DNA of 64,000 bases from JAWLHU01 sp049325315 (GCA_049325315.1 JBMONB010000114.1:9852-73851); one strand, 5' to 3'. Shown: positions 52,590 through 61,304, numbered from the stretch's first letter. Made by a program: numbers and translations. The notes: generated from the sequence alone by a model not told the origin.

Positions 52590-53355
52590 ATTCCTCGGGT
52601 TCATCCATGTTTGCACTGTGACCTGCATCGGGAATCTCTACATAGCGGCTCTGCGGTTCATGGGCGTGCCACTCGCGGGCCATCCGCCTGGCCAATTCCC
52701 GGTCTCGCCCTCCGCTGACCAGCAACAGCGGTTTGTTCCACCTGTAGGAGGGGCGGACCTGGGTGACCTTCTGAAGTGCAGCCATGATGGGAAACGACCG
52801 CCGCCTAAACAGTTGGGCCGCCTCGGTCAAGCGGCGTTGCGCCTCTGGCCGGACGGCCCCGTCGAGCGATACACTCCGCCGGAAGGCCTTCATGGAGAAC
52901 AGAACCATCAACAGCCACTTCAGCTGCTGGCCCCTCATCGCCTTCTGCACTTCGTCATGCGGTAAATGAATCGCGTAGCCGCCAACTGCGGTTATCGACT
53001 TGACACGATCGGGGTACAGCATGGCCAGGTGCTGGGCCAGGAGCGAACCTATGGACACGCCCACCAGATGGACAGTGCGGACCCCCTCCACCGCCATGAT
53101 TCCGAGAAGATGGCTGGCTGTCGCGTCGATGCCGTCACTGATCTTGTTCGGTTGCGACCGCCCGTGCCCAAGTAAATCGACGCTGATCACTCGATAGTCT
53201 GACGCAAACGCATCCATCTGCTGCTCAAAGCACCGGTGGTCGCCAAAGGCCTGGTGGAGGAATAGTATTGTGTCCCCCTCAGGCTTTCCAGCAGTGTAGT
53301 AGTGAATCGAATAGGTACCAAGGTCTAGCCGCTTATGTGCAAGCCCGCTAATCAT
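52348..53355 (-). CDS. alpha/beta hydrolase with an aberrant C-terminal extension
   Basis: 335 residues; AAGGAGG lies 8 bases before the ATG at 53355. Nucleophile Ser101 is in LVGVSIGSLL, the acid in LVSGGRDREL and the base in PDAGHSANMDEPEEF. A normal hydrolase would end near FLGAIGQ (about residue 265). The remaining 70 residues, rich in Arg, Pro and Ser, run antisense through the neighbouring small frame and look like read-through after a rearrangement that removed the original stop. The catalytic domain itself is complete, so activity is possible. Confidence 0.72.
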   Translation of the reverse strand: MISGLAHKRLDLGTYSIHYYTAGKPEGDTILFLHQAFGDHRCFEQQMDAFASDYRVISVDLLGHGRSQPNKISDGIDATASHLLGIMAVEGVRTVHLVGVSIGSLLAQHLAMLYPDRVKSITAVGGYAIHLPHDEVQKAMRGQQLKWLLMVLFSMKAFRRSVSLDGAVRPEAQRRLTEAAQLFRRRSFPIMAALQKVTQVRPSYRWNKPLLLVSGGRDRELARRMAREWHAHEPQSRYVEIPDAGHSANMDEPEEFNAILSEFLGAIGQSEIVRVGEQGAVAGPLRRPLSSDGPGRVRSAFSPGCSRTPERIRLRSGPACAPAHRVTWSHSNSRW

Positions 53356-53548
53356 CGCGTTGCCTCCTTGGCCGCTGCCTGGAACCACGGCTGATGAAAC
53401 TCCTTAAGGGCGAGTCGGTATGCGAGGGTCAACCTTAGAACTGAGCAACGTCCCGCAGTCATGTGGGTTTCGGGGGGCAGCGACCGTCGCCCGCCTCCCC
53501 TGGCCCAAACGGACCTGTCCCCGCGGCTACCTGGTGAGGGCACACGGC

Positions 53549-54058
53549 TTAGGGCAGTCGAAGCAGGACGTTCATCCCGTGGCCGTCTCGGAACTGCCCG
53601 AGCTGCTCAAACCCGGCTGTGCGATAGAGTCCGGCCGGCCCGCCGGAGATGTGGTCGAAGTCGGCTTCTTCCATCCCGATGACTTCCAAGGTACGGCCTT
53701 CTGTGGCGGCTTCAGCAAGGACGGCTGTCAGCAGGGCACGGGACACCCCCTGCCGCCGATGCTCCTTGTGGGTAATGATACAGGGAATGACCCAGGCGTG
53801 GGACGGGATGTCCACGTCGAAGCCGTGCCGCAGTTCGGCGAAGGTCGGGAAGGTAGCTAGCGGGCCGTACTGAATGAAGCCCATGGCCGAGCCATCATCG
53901 GTCAGCGCCAGTTTGCCGCGGCAGCGACCGTCCCGGAACATCTCCCGCCTTGCCTCGCAGCGGTCTCCCTCTACAGGACCGTGCCAGTATGTACAGCTCA
54001 GGCAGCCTAGGGCATGGACCTGCTCGAACGTGGCCTCATCGACAGCGATAATCTTCAT
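53549..54058 (-). CDS. GNAT-family N-acetyltransferase
   Basis: 169 residues. The acetyl-CoA-binding motif A is in CIITHKEHRRQGVSRALLTAVL (pyrophosphate loop RRQGVS, a slight variant of Q/RxxGxG/A). The N-terminus has a cysteine group (LGCLSCTYW, GDRC) seen in some GNAT proteins of this kind, and GLYRTAGF is the usual C-terminal motif B. Substrate unknown. It is transcribed after the AlkD-like gene, with a 21-base gap between that gene's end and this start. Confidence 0.8.
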   Translation of the reverse strand: MKIIAVDEATFEQVHALGCLSCTYWHGPVEGDRCEARREMFRDGRCRGKLALTDDGSAMGFIQYGPLATFPTFAELRHGFDVDIPSHAWVIPCIITHKEHRRQGVSRALLTAVLAEAATEGRTLEVIGMEEADFDHISGGPAGLYRTAGFEQLGQFRDGHGMNVLLRLP

Positions 54059-54079
54059 TGTTGTGTTCCGCCTTTCATA

Positions 54080-54754
54080 CTACAGTTGCATCAACTCTGC
54101 TTTTCGATCGGCGGCCAGCTTCTCCAGTCCATACCTGAAAGCAACTCTCGGCATTTGCGTCTTGTTCCGCAGGAGATACAGGTACACGTCATCTGGGCGA
54201 GATGTGGAGAGCTCCTTCAGCATCCACCCGTATCCCTTCTGTACCAGATGGTGTCCATCACTCATTAACCGATCCGCCACGATAAACGGATCCACCCCCT
54301 GCAACTGCCCTTTCCTCAGGGGGTAGATGAGGATGACGGCAGCGGCTCGCCTGACCCAGAAATCGGGGTGCTCGGTCCACGCAAGGATGCGGTCGAACAG
54401 GTGACCATGTTGTCCCAGGAGCGCGCCGAAGGCGTGGGTACAGAAGTCGTCACCGTCCCCCCAGCCACGTACGTATTGTTTCAGCCAGGCCTCGAAAGTG
54501 GCGAAGGTGCGTTCACTGTACTGTCTGCGCATGCGAAAAGCCCAATCGTAGGCGACCACACCGCAAGCCCACCTGTGATCGTCCAGCAACTGTTCGCATA
54601 GGTCCAGCACAACTTCGATGCGTCGGTCCTCGATCATGTTGAACACGTGAGATGAGATTGATCTCACCTGGGCAGTGGTTTGGGCAGTGGGATCCTGGAG
54701 ACGGGTTCGCACTTCCCCGAGGATATCTTCACGACTGCGTACCGACATGATCAT
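54080..54754 (-). CDS. AlkD-like DNA alkylation repair / HEAT-repeat protein
   Basis: 224 residues of paired helices. Segments ACGVVAYDWAFRMRRQYSERTF, FWVRRAAAVILIYPLRKG and HLVQKGYGWMLKELSTSRPDDVYLYL match the AlkD family, whose HEAT repeats grip DNA and excise bulky alkylpurines; the WVRRAA helix and the VQKGxGWxLKE helix carry typical DNA-backbone contacts. The ATG has AAGGAGCG 7 bases upstream. It may form a two-gene unit with the acetyltransferase. Activity is inferred from the family only. Confidence 0.78.
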   Translation of the reverse strand: MIMSVRSREDILGEVRTRLQDPTAQTTAQVRSISSHVFNMIEDRRIEVVLDLCEQLLDDHRWACGVVAYDWAFRMRRQYSERTFATFEAWLKQYVRGWGDGDDFCTHAFGALLGQHGHLFDRILAWTEHPDFWVRRAAAVILIYPLRKGQLQGVDPFIVADRLMSDGHHLVQKGYGWMLKELSTSRPDDVYLYLLRNKTQMPRVAFRYGLEKLAADRKAELMQL

Positions 54755-55045
54755 GTGTGCGCTCCTTCAGGGGGACGTTCGGGCAGCGAAAAGGTTACCT
54801 CTAGTGTGACAGAACGTATGTTCCCTGTCAAGGATCTGCCTGACGGTTACCAACCTGATCGAAGGAGTATGCGGGGGGGTCGGCCTCTTGGAAGTAGACG
54901 CAAGAGCCCCCCGGTTTGGCAGAGGGGCGGCCGCTGCTCAGGCGGCCCCTTCCCTTGCCAAGGCAGGAAAATTCCTTTGCTGTATAGAAAAAGACAACTT
55001 AGACATATTCAAGAGGTTGCCGCTTATTCTGGGGGGTGGGCTGAG

Positions 55046-55894
55046 ATGGCGCAGGTGGGAATTCACGCCTTGATCGGCCTCACGGTAGGCGAGCAGATCC
55101 AGCGGCGGTTTGGGAGCGAGTGGTTCAGCCAGAGTCTTGCCTGGGGATTCCTCTTGGGCTCCATTGCCCCGGACCTCGACGTGATCGCTGTGGCAGCAGC
55201 CCTGCCCTATGACATGGACCTTGCGCTCCTGCTCCACCGGAGCTTCACCCACAGCATGGGAACCGTGGGGGCGATTCTGGTGGTGAGCACCCTGCTGTCG
55301 TGGGTGCTGCACGACCGGTCGATCCGGGGCTGGGGGTACGGGGCGGCGCTGGGCGTTGGGCTGCATATCGTCATGGACCTGCTCTTCTGGTTTACCCCCG
55401 TCGACCTGCTCTGGCCGGCGTCTGCCCTGGGCTGGGCCGGGGCTGTGGACCTCTGGGCCTGGTGGGAGACGCCCCTGCTGCTGGGCCGCCTGCTGGCGGC
55501 CGGCGAGTTTGCGGCGATGGGCCTCTACTTTGCGGTGCTGACGGCGCGGGCCTCCACCGGGAAGCTGCCCGCAGCCAGAATCGCCTCCGGCCGGCGCCTG
55601 ACCCGCCTCTCATTCGGCTACAGCCTCGTGCTGGCTGTGCTCTCCTTCGGGCTTCCCTACGAGTCTGAGGGTCTCTACCGGCTGCTGCTGCTCCTGCCGA
55701 TGGCGCTGGTCACCCTGCCGGCCTCCCTCTACCTGACCTGGGCGGTTCGAAGGGCGCTGCTTCTCTCCGACCGACTTGCGCCCTTCCCGTTGTCGGGCGA
55801 TAATGGTTCTATTGTCGACAAGGAGGGCGGACGACTTGGCTCAAATCTGGCAACGTATCCGCACACTCCCGGTGATTCCCTCCGTCTGGGATGA
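55046..55894 (+). CDS. membrane-bound metal-dependent hydrolase, YdjM/DUF457-like
   Basis: 282 residues with about six hydrophobic helices. The N-terminal pattern (IHALIGLTVGEQIQRRFG, then LLGSIAPDLDVIAV and LLHRSFTHSMG) matches the YdjM-type membrane hydrolase family; APDxD and HRxxTHS carry the conserved metal-binding Asp and His. The ATG at 55046 follows GGGGGGTGGG, and the 291 bases upstream hold no other clear gene. The last 59 bases overlap the start of glpP, suggesting coupled translation. Physiological role unknown. Confidence 0.78.
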   Translation: MAQVGIHALIGLTVGEQIQRRFGSEWFSQSLAWGFLLGSIAPDLDVIAVAAALPYDMDLALLLHRSFTHSMGTVGAILVVSTLLSWVLHDRSIRGWGYGAALGVGLHIVMDLLFWFTPVDLLWPASALGWAGAVDLWAWWETPLLLGRLLAAGEFAAMGLYFAVLTARASTGKLPAARIASGRRLTRLSFGYSLVLAVLSFGLPYESEGLYRLLLLLPMALVTLPASLYLTWAVRRALLLSDRLAPFPLSGDNGSIVDKEGGRLGSNLATYPHTPGDSLRLG

Positions 55895-56432
55895 CAAGGG
55901 GCTGCTGGAGGCCACCCGGATTCCGGTTGCGGTGGTCTTTCTGCAGTACGGCTCGCTCTTCACCCTGCCCGAGAACGTTCAGAGGCTGAAGAGCGCTCAC
56001 CCGGAGGCCCATATCTGCTTCCACATCGACCTGGCCGCCGGTATCGCGGCCGATGAGACCGGGGTGAGATGGCTGAAGGAGATTGGGGTGAACGGCATTG
56101 TCTCGACCAAGCCCTCGCTGATCGAGGCGGCCAAGAAGCTGGGGATGACGGCGATTCTCCGGGTCTTCATTCAGGACTCCCGGTCGGTGCGGCGGGCGGT
56201 TCAGATGTCGCTTCGCTGCCACCCCGACGCCCTGGATGCCCTCCCTGGGCCCGCGGTGCCCGAGATCATGCCCGACCTCCGGGAGAGCCTGCACCAGCCG
56301 GTCATCGCCGGCGGATTGATTCGCCACGAGCGGCAGGTGCGGCAGTTGCTCCAGGCCGGGTGCCGGGCGGTGGGCACCAGCTCCCCCGACCTGTGGAGGC
56401 TGAATGCATCGTTCCGAGACGAGACCAGGTAG
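55836..56432 (+). CDS. glpP: glycerol-3-phosphate-responsive antiterminator GlpP
   Basis: 198 residues. The family in B. subtilis binds leader mRNA in the presence of glycerol-3-phosphate and prevents termination before glp genes. Matching segments are LPVIPSVWDDKGLLEATRIP, FLQYGSLFTLPENVQRLKSA, FHIDLAAGIAADETGVRWLKE, VNGIVSTKPSLIEAAKK and VIAGGLIRHERQVRQLLQAGCRAVGTSS. The TTG start has AAGGAGGG 6 bases upstream. It lies at the 3' side of the convergent ugp operon, whose promoter-proximal leader contains a strong terminator, the expected GlpP target. Confidence 0.9.
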   Translation: MAQIWQRIRTLPVIPSVWDDKGLLEATRIPVAVVFLQYGSLFTLPENVQRLKSAHPEAHICFHIDLAAGIAADETGVRWLKEIGVNGIVSTKPSLIEAAKKLGMTAILRVFIQDSRSVRRAVQMSLRCHPDALDALPGPAVPEIMPDLRESLHQPVIAGGLIRHERQVRQLLQAGCRAVGTSSPDLWRLNASFRDETR

Positions 56433-56437
56433 CGCGC

Positions 56438-56477
56438 AAAGGCCCATCCACCCGTTCTCGGGGAGGATGGGCCTTTT
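56438..56477. terminator. bidirectional terminator between glpP and the HAD phosphatase gene
   Basis: AAAGGCCCATCC pairs perfectly with GGATGGGCCTTT (12 bp); a small CCC/GGG extension lies in the loop. A-tract before and T-tract after serve both convergent operons. Confidence 0.9.
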
Positions 56478-56484
56478 GGGTGGC

Positions 56485-57255
56485 CTACACAAGCCCAACT
56501 ACGCTCTCCAGCACGTATGTGGGCTGCCACTGCGAGGCGGCCACCTGTTCTCGGGTGGTCACGCCGGTCAGCACCAGGGCGGTGGCCATGCCGGCCTCAA
56601 TCCCCATGCGGATATCGGTCTCCAGCCGGTCGCCCACCATGATGCAGTCTGCCGCCTCCAGGCCCAACAGCGTCAGCGCCTCCCGGACGGTGACGGGTGA
56701 AGGCTTGCCGGTGACCAACTCCACCTGCTTGCCGGTCACGCCCTCAATGGCGCCGATCATGCCCGCGACATCGGCCACCTCGCCGCCATCTACCGGGCAG
56801 GTCCGGTCGGGGTGGGTAGCGATAAAGCGGGCGCCCCGCTTGATTGCCTGCAGGGCGTCATCGAGCTTGCGGTAGGTGAACTGCCGGTCCCACGAGACCA
56901 CCACATGGGTCGCAGCCAGCGGGTCGGTCACCATCTCCACCTGGTAGCGGCGCAGCTCGGCGGCCAGCGGCTCCTCGCCGATCAGGTAGACCCGGGCGTC
57001 GGAGGCGTTGTTGGCCAGGTAGCGGGCCATGACGATCGATGAGTTCAGGACCTCGTCTTCCCGGGTGGGGATTCCGAGCTTGGTCAGCTTGGCGGCATAG
57101 CTGGAGGCCAGCTCCAGCGGCTTGTTGGAGAGGAAGGCGACCTTGGAGCCGCCCGACCGCAGGGCGGCCAACGCCTCTGGTGCGCCCGGGATCACGCTGT
57201 CGCCCAGGTAGATGGTTCCGTCGAGGTCAAACAGGTAGCCCTTATACCGCCGCAT
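56485..57255 (-). CDS. HAD-superfamily phosphatase, NagD/glycerol-phosphate phosphatase type
   Basis: 256 residues, ATG 2 bases after the ugpQ stop. Motif I is GYLFDLDGTIYLGD (nucleophile and acid/base aspartates), motif II is AFLSNKP, the large NagD (subclass IIA) cap follows, and motifs III/IV are in GKPSP and MVGDRLETDIRMGIEAG. The best-known relatives dephosphorylate nucleotides, 4-nitrophenyl phosphate or glycerol phosphates. Its place as last gene of the ugp operon makes glycerol-3-phosphate or a related phosphate a likely substrate; that is inference. Confidence 0.86.
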   Translation of the reverse strand: MRRYKGYLFDLDGTIYLGDSVIPGAPEALAALRSGGSKVAFLSNKPLELASSYAAKLTKLGIPTREDEVLNSSIVMARYLANNASDARVYLIGEEPLAAELRRYQVEMVTDPLAATHVVVSWDRQFTYRKLDDALQAIKRGARFIATHPDRTCPVDGGEVADVAGMIGAIEGVTGKQVELVTGKPSPVTVREALTLLGLEAADCIMVGDRLETDIRMGIEAGMATALVLTGVTTREQVAASQWQPTYVLESVVGLV

Positions 57256-57257
57256 CG

Positions 57258-57956
57258 CTACAGCCGCTCCGGGTAGTCGGTGATAATGCCGTCGACCCCA
57301 AGGGTCTTGCAGTGGGCGATGTCGTCCACGGTGTTGGGGGTCCAAACGTTCATCTTCAGCCCGGCGGCGTGCGCCTCGGCCACATCTTCGGGGGAGACGT
57401 ACATCCACATGGGGTGGAGGGCGGTGGCGCCGCAGGCCCGGGCCATGCCAATGGGGTCGATTGGCTTGGCGTAGTAGAGCATGCCGGTCTCCACGGTGGG
57501 CAGCAGCGCGCGGAGCAGCCGCAGTGCATGGTGGTCAAAGGAGGAGATCTGCACCCGGTCGGTGATCCCGTGCTCGGTGATGAACCGCGCCAGGTCTTGC
57601 TCGATGCCGGGGTACATAAAGGAGCCGGCCTTCAGCTCCAGAAAGAGCACAGTTGGGGCAGGTACGGCTGCCACCAGCTCCGCCAGGGAGGGAATCCGCT
57701 CGCCGGCGTACTCCGGGCTCTTCCAGGAGCCCGCATCGTGGCGGCGAATCTCGTCCATGGTCAGCTGGCCCACGGCGCCGCTGCCGGTGGAGGTGCGGTT
57801 CAAAGTCGGGTCGTGGATCACCACAAGCTGGCCGTCACGGGTGCGGTGCACGTCGAACTCGACGGCGTCGACACCGGTGGTCAGGGCCTTCTTCATGGAG
57901 GTGATGGTGTTCTCCGGCGCCGTGCCGGCGGCGCCGCGGTGGCCAATTCGGAGCAT
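57258..57956 (-). CDS. ugpQ: cytoplasmic glycerophosphodiester phosphodiesterase
   Basis: 232 residues with no signal peptide. The GDPD motifs are RIGHRGAAGTAPENTITSM (catalytic His and the Arg), EFDVHRTRDGQLVVIHDPTLNRT (metal-binding Glu/Asp and second His), and FLELKAG. The C-terminal NVWTPNTV and GIITDYPERL complete the domain. Placed after the ugpB transporter gene, it should cut imported glycerophosphodiesters to glycerol-3-phosphate, which is also the GlpP signal. AGAGGAGA precedes the ATG. Confidence 0.92.
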   Translation of the reverse strand: MLRIGHRGAAGTAPENTITSMKKALTTGVDAVEFDVHRTRDGQLVVIHDPTLNRTSTGSGAVGQLTMDEIRRHDAGSWKSPEYAGERIPSLAELVAAVPAPTVLFLELKAGSFMYPGIEQDLARFITEHGITDRVQISSFDHHALRLLRALLPTVETGMLYYAKPIDPIGMARACGATALHPMWMYVSPEDVAEAHAAGLKMNVWTPNTVDDIAHCKTLGVDGIITDYPERL

Positions 57957-57981
57957 GCAGACACATCTCCTCTTAGTGGTT

Positions 57982-58004
57982 GGGCCGGGGGAGTCCCCCG
58001 GCCC
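57982..58004 (-). promoter_or_regulatory. perfect intercistronic hairpin after ugpB
   Basis: GGGCCGGGGG and CCCCCGGCCC form a 10-bp perfect stem with a three-base loop and no T-tract, 16 bases beyond the ugpB stop in its direction of transcription. Likely protects ugpB mRNA. Confidence 0.72.
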
Positions 58005-58020
58005 GCTCGTGCTTTACGGC

Positions 58021-59340
58021 TTACTTGAGCTGCTTGGTGACCTCGGCGGCCGCCTCATCCAGCGCCTGCTGGACAGTGGCCTGCTTCAGGACCGCCTTCT
58101 GCAGCGCCTTCATGACGGTCTCCTGGGCCTGGGCGTAGCCCGGGTGCTGCGGGCGGGACTGGGCGTACTGCAGCTGCTTCACAGCGGTCTCGAACTGCGG
58201 GTACTTCTTGAAGGTCTCGTCCATCAGCTTGACAGCGCCGTTGCTGGTGGGCATGTAGCCGGTGGCCTTGGCCAGCTCAGCGGACTGCTCGGGGGCGGTC
58301 ATCCACTTGACGAACTTCCAGGCGGCAGCCTGCTGCTCCTTGGAGACAGAGGAGAGGATCACCAGGTTGGCGCCGCCGGTCGGGGTGCCGAAGCCCTTGG
58401 AGCCGGCGGGGAGGAAGGCGGTGCCGACCTCGAAGTCCTTGGCGCCGGTGATGTGGGTGGTGAGGCGGCCGGTGGTGGAGAAGATCATCGCGGCCTGGCC
58501 GTTGGTGAAGGCGTTGGTGGAGACGTCCCAGGCGTTGTACTTCTCGCCCTGGGGCATTTCCATCACCTTGTCCTCGTGGATCAGGCTGACCCAGAAGTTC
58601 AGGGCGTCCTGGCCGGCCTTGTCATTGAAGGCGGCCTTCTTGTTGTCGGGGGTGAAGAAGGTGCCGCCGGCCTGGTAGACCAGCGCCTCATAGAACCAGA
58701 TGTCGACCGGGGTCAGGAAGCCCCAGCGCTCGACCTTGCCGGAGGCGTCGCGCTTGACCAGCTTCTTGGCGTAGTCGCGCAGCTCCTCCCAGGTCTTCGG
58801 GCCGTTGGGGTCGAGGCCAGCCTCGGTCAGCAGCTTCTTGTTCAGGTAGAGAATCGGGGTGGAGCGGCCGTAGGGCACGGAGATGGTCTTGCCGCCCCAC
58901 TGAGACTCCTTCATCAGGCCGGGGAGGAAGTCCTTCAGCTGGGCATCGTTGCCCGCCAGGGCGCCGATATCGGCCAGGGCGCCGTTGTCGGCGAAGAAGG
59001 AGATGGAGGCGACCTCGACCACCGAGACCGCCGGGGCGTTCTTGGCGGCGATAGCGGCGCTCATCTTCTGGTGGTTGGAGTAGTAGTCGCCCTGGTAGGT
59101 CGACTTGACGATGACATCCTTCTGGCTCTCGTTGTACTTCTTGACCAGGGCCTCGGTCGCCTCACCGGCCTTGCCGCCGAAGGCGTGCCAGAACTCGATG
59201 GTCACGGGGCCGGAAGCGGCAGGAGTAGAAGCGGGGGTCTCGGTCTTCGGAGCCTCTTGTTTGCCACCGCAGCCGGTGAGGGCGACGGCGGTAACCAGGA
59301 CCGCAGACAACAGGGCCGCGGCGCGACGACGGATCGTCAT
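58021..59340 (-). CDS. ugpB: ABC transporter substrate-binding lipoprotein, glycerol-3-phosphate/glycerophosphodiester type
   Basis: 439 residues. Signal peptide with lipobox LTGC (Cys24). The mature protein is a type II binding protein of the UgpB kind: TIEFWHAFGGKAGEATEALV, then TYQGDYYSNHQKMSAAI, VSVVEVASISFFADNGALAD, PYGRSTPILYLNKKLL and NAFTNGQAAMIFSTTGRL, all UgpB-typical. It catches glycerol-3-phosphate or glycerophosphocholine-type diesters. GAGGAGG precedes the ATG. Codon bias is strong. The gene lies between the permease genes and ugpQ. Confidence 0.9.
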   Translation of the reverse strand: MTIRRRAAALLSAVLVTAVALTGCGGKQEAPKTETPASTPAASGPVTIEFWHAFGGKAGEATEALVKKYNESQKDVIVKSTYQGDYYSNHQKMSAAIAAKNAPAVSVVEVASISFFADNGALADIGALAGNDAQLKDFLPGLMKESQWGGKTISVPYGRSTPILYLNKKLLTEAGLDPNGPKTWEELRDYAKKLVKRDASGKVERWGFLTPVDIWFYEALVYQAGGTFFTPDNKKAAFNDKAGQDALNFWVSLIHEDKVMEMPQGEKYNAWDVSTNAFTNGQAAMIFSTTGRLTTHITGAKDFEVGTAFLPAGSKGFGTPTGGANLVILSSVSKEQQAAAWKFVKWMTAPEQSAELAKATGYMPTSNGAVKLMDETFKKYPQFETAVKQLQYAQSRPQHPGYAQAQETVMKALQKAVLKQATVQQALDEAAAEVTKQLK

Positions 59341-59372
59341 GTGCTGGTTCCTCCTCTGATCTATAAGTTGGC

Positions 59373-60206
59373 TTAGCCCTTATCGCCACCGTGCACGAAA
59401 GCACGCACCAGGTTGCGCTGGGCCACCAGGAACACCACGAGTACGGGGAGCACGATTGCCATGTTGCCAGCCATCAGCATGTTCCACTGCATGCGGGACT
59501 CGCCGTCACGCAGCATGGCGATGCCGATAGGCAGGGTCCGGACCGCGTTGGAGTTGGTCATGACCAGCGGCCAGAAGTAGTCGTTCCAGTGGTAGACGAA
59601 GCTGAAGAGGGCGAAGGTGGTGATGGTGGGCCGGGCGATGGGGGCCATGATGTGCCAGATGATCTGCATATGGTTGGCGCCGTCCAGCTTGGCGGCGTTC
59701 AGCAGGTCTTTGGGCACCTGCAAGAAGGCCTGCCGCATGAGGAAGATGCCGAAACCGCTGGAGGCGTAGGGCAGAATCAGTGCGGCGAAGGTGTCCAGCC
59801 AGTTCAGCTGGCGCATCAGGAGGAAGTTGGGCAGGAAGGTGACCTGCGCCGGGATCATCATCGCCATGAGGGTGATGATGAAGAGGGGCTGCTTGAAGCG
59901 GAACTCGAACTGGGAGAAAGCATAGGCGGCGAAGGCGCAGAATGGGAGCTGAAGCACCAGAATGCCGACCGCCTGAATCAGGTTGTTGATCGCGAAGCGG
60001 ACCATGGGCACCCGCTCCCAGGCGCCGAGGTATCCCTCGAAGTCGATGGGCCAGGGCAGGAAGCTGGGCGGGAAGCGCATCACTTCCGCGGCGGGCTTGA
60101 TCGACGTGAGGAACATCCAGAGGAACGGGAAGACGAAGAAAGCGGCGACGATGATCCCAATAATGGCTCGGGGCCACTCCGCGAAGAACTTCTTTAGCTG
60201 GTTCAG
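59373..60206 (-). CDS. ugpE: ABC transporter permease, UgpE-type, probable CTG start
   Basis: 277 residues. The first ATG (60116) would cut off the first membrane helix; the open frame upstream encodes NQLKKFFAEW, PRAIIGIIVAAFFVFPFLW, as UgpE needs. The only codons that fit the GGGGAGGGG ribosome-binding site are CTG at 60206 (6 bases spacing) and ATT at 60209, so I place the start at the CTG. The EAA-type coupling loop is AKLDGANHMQIIWHIMAPI. It lies 14 bases after ugpA. Products: about six helices, forming the pore with UgpA. Confidence 0.85.
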   Translation of the reverse strand: MNQLKKFFAEWPRAIIGIIVAAFFVFPFLWMFLTSIKPAAEVMRFPPSFLPWPIDFEGYLGAWERVPMVRFAINNLIQAVGILVLQLPFCAFAAYAFSQFEFRFKQPLFIITLMAMMIPAQVTFLPNFLLMRQLNWLDTFAALILPYASSGFGIFLMRQAFLQVPKDLLNAAKLDGANHMQIIWHIMAPIARPTITTFALFSFVYHWNDYFWPLVMTNSNAVRTLPIGIAMLRDGESRMQWNMLMAGNMAIVLPVLVVFLVAQRNLVRAFVHGGDKG

Positions 60207-60220
60207 AATGGACCCCTCCC

Positions 60221-61108
60221 CTAGCTGTAGTGGACCTTGCGCTCAACCCACCGGAACTGGAGAATCGTCATGCCCAGCACCATGAGGAAGAGCACAACGG
60301 AGGCGGCAGAGGCATGGCCGATCTTGAAGAAGCGGAAGCCGTACTCGTAAACGTAGAAGACCATCACGTTCGTTGAGTCTGCTGGTCCGCCACCGGTCAT
60401 GATCTTGACGATGTCAAAGACCTGGAACGACGAGATCACCGAGGTGACCGTTAAGAAGAAGATCGTCGGGGAGAGCAGGGGCAGGGTGACGTGCCGGAGG
60501 CGACGGACGGCACCGGCGCCGTCGATCTTGGCGGCCTCGTACATCTCGGGCGGAATCGACTGCAGGCCGGCCAGGAAGACCACCATGTCATAGCCGACGA
60601 CCTTCCAGATAGCGACGATGATGAGCGAGAAGAGTGCGGTCTTGTCGGAGGCGATCCACTTGAGCGGCGGGACGCCGAAGAGGCCCAGGAACCAGTTGAG
60701 CAGGCCGAAGTCGGGGTCCATGAGCCAGAGCCAGAGAATGGAGACCGAGACCAGGGAGATGATGTGCGGGGAGAACATGGCCGCCTGGACCCAGGCCGCC
60801 CACTTCTTCTCCGTGTTCAGCAGGAGCGCCAGCAGCAGGGCGATGGTCAGCGAAACCGAGACGACGCCGACGGTGTAGACCAGCGTGTTCTTCAGGGCCA
60901 TGTGGAATTCTTCGGAAAGGAAGAGCTCCCGGTAGTTATCGAGGCCGATGAAGGTCTTGGTGGGACTGATCAGGTTCCACTTCATGAAGCTTAGGTAGAT
61001 GGAGTACAGGATCGGATAGATAAAGAAGGTGAGGAAGACAACCAGGGAAGGCGCAATCAGAAGGTAGGGAATCGCGCGCTCCCAGACGCCCCGCGCCGAT
61101 TTCGCCAA
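60221..61108 (-). CDS. ugpA: ABC transporter permease, UgpA-type
   Basis: 295 residues, TTG start with AAGGAGG 9 bases upstream. About six helices; the N-terminal LLIAPSLVVFLTFFIYPILY and MKWNLISPTKTFIGLDNYREL are typical of UgpA. The EAA loop is AAKIDGAGAVRRLRHVTLPLL. It is the first gene of the ugp operon; a promoter and a leader terminator lie 200-330 bases upstream. No ATP-binding subunit gene (ugpC) occurs in the operon. Confidence 0.9.
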   Translation of the reverse strand: MAKSARGVWERAIPYLLIAPSLVVFLTFFIYPILYSIYLSFMKWNLISPTKTFIGLDNYRELFLSEEFHMALKNTLVYTVGVVSVSLTIALLLALLLNTEKKWAAWVQAAMFSPHIISLVSVSILWLWLMDPDFGLLNWFLGLFGVPPLKWIASDKTALFSLIIVAIWKVVGYDMVVFLAGLQSIPPEMYEAAKIDGAGAVRRLRHVTLPLLSPTIFFLTVTSVISSFQVFDIVKIMTGGGPADSTNVMVFYVYEYGFRFFKIGHASAASVVLFLMVLGMTILQFRWVERKVHYS

Positions 61109-61304
61109 CGTAGAACCTCCTTGGCAGCAAAGATTGAAGGAGACGGATACCCTGCAGGACGACTCATTAACTCTGTCCCAACATTTACGGTATGGGTACT
61201 TTGAGGCCTACATTTCTACTCCAGCCGACCGATTCCTATTACAGGAAGATTATGGTCTGGTGAAGAATTGGGGTAGAGGTGGCACCGATCGGTTTCAGGG
61301 CATC

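Noticed and set aside
54680..55045. N-terminal extension of the YdjM-like membrane protein
   Set aside because: The extension overlaps the start of the AlkD-like gene and is low-complexity; the family N-terminus begins right after the ATG at 55046.
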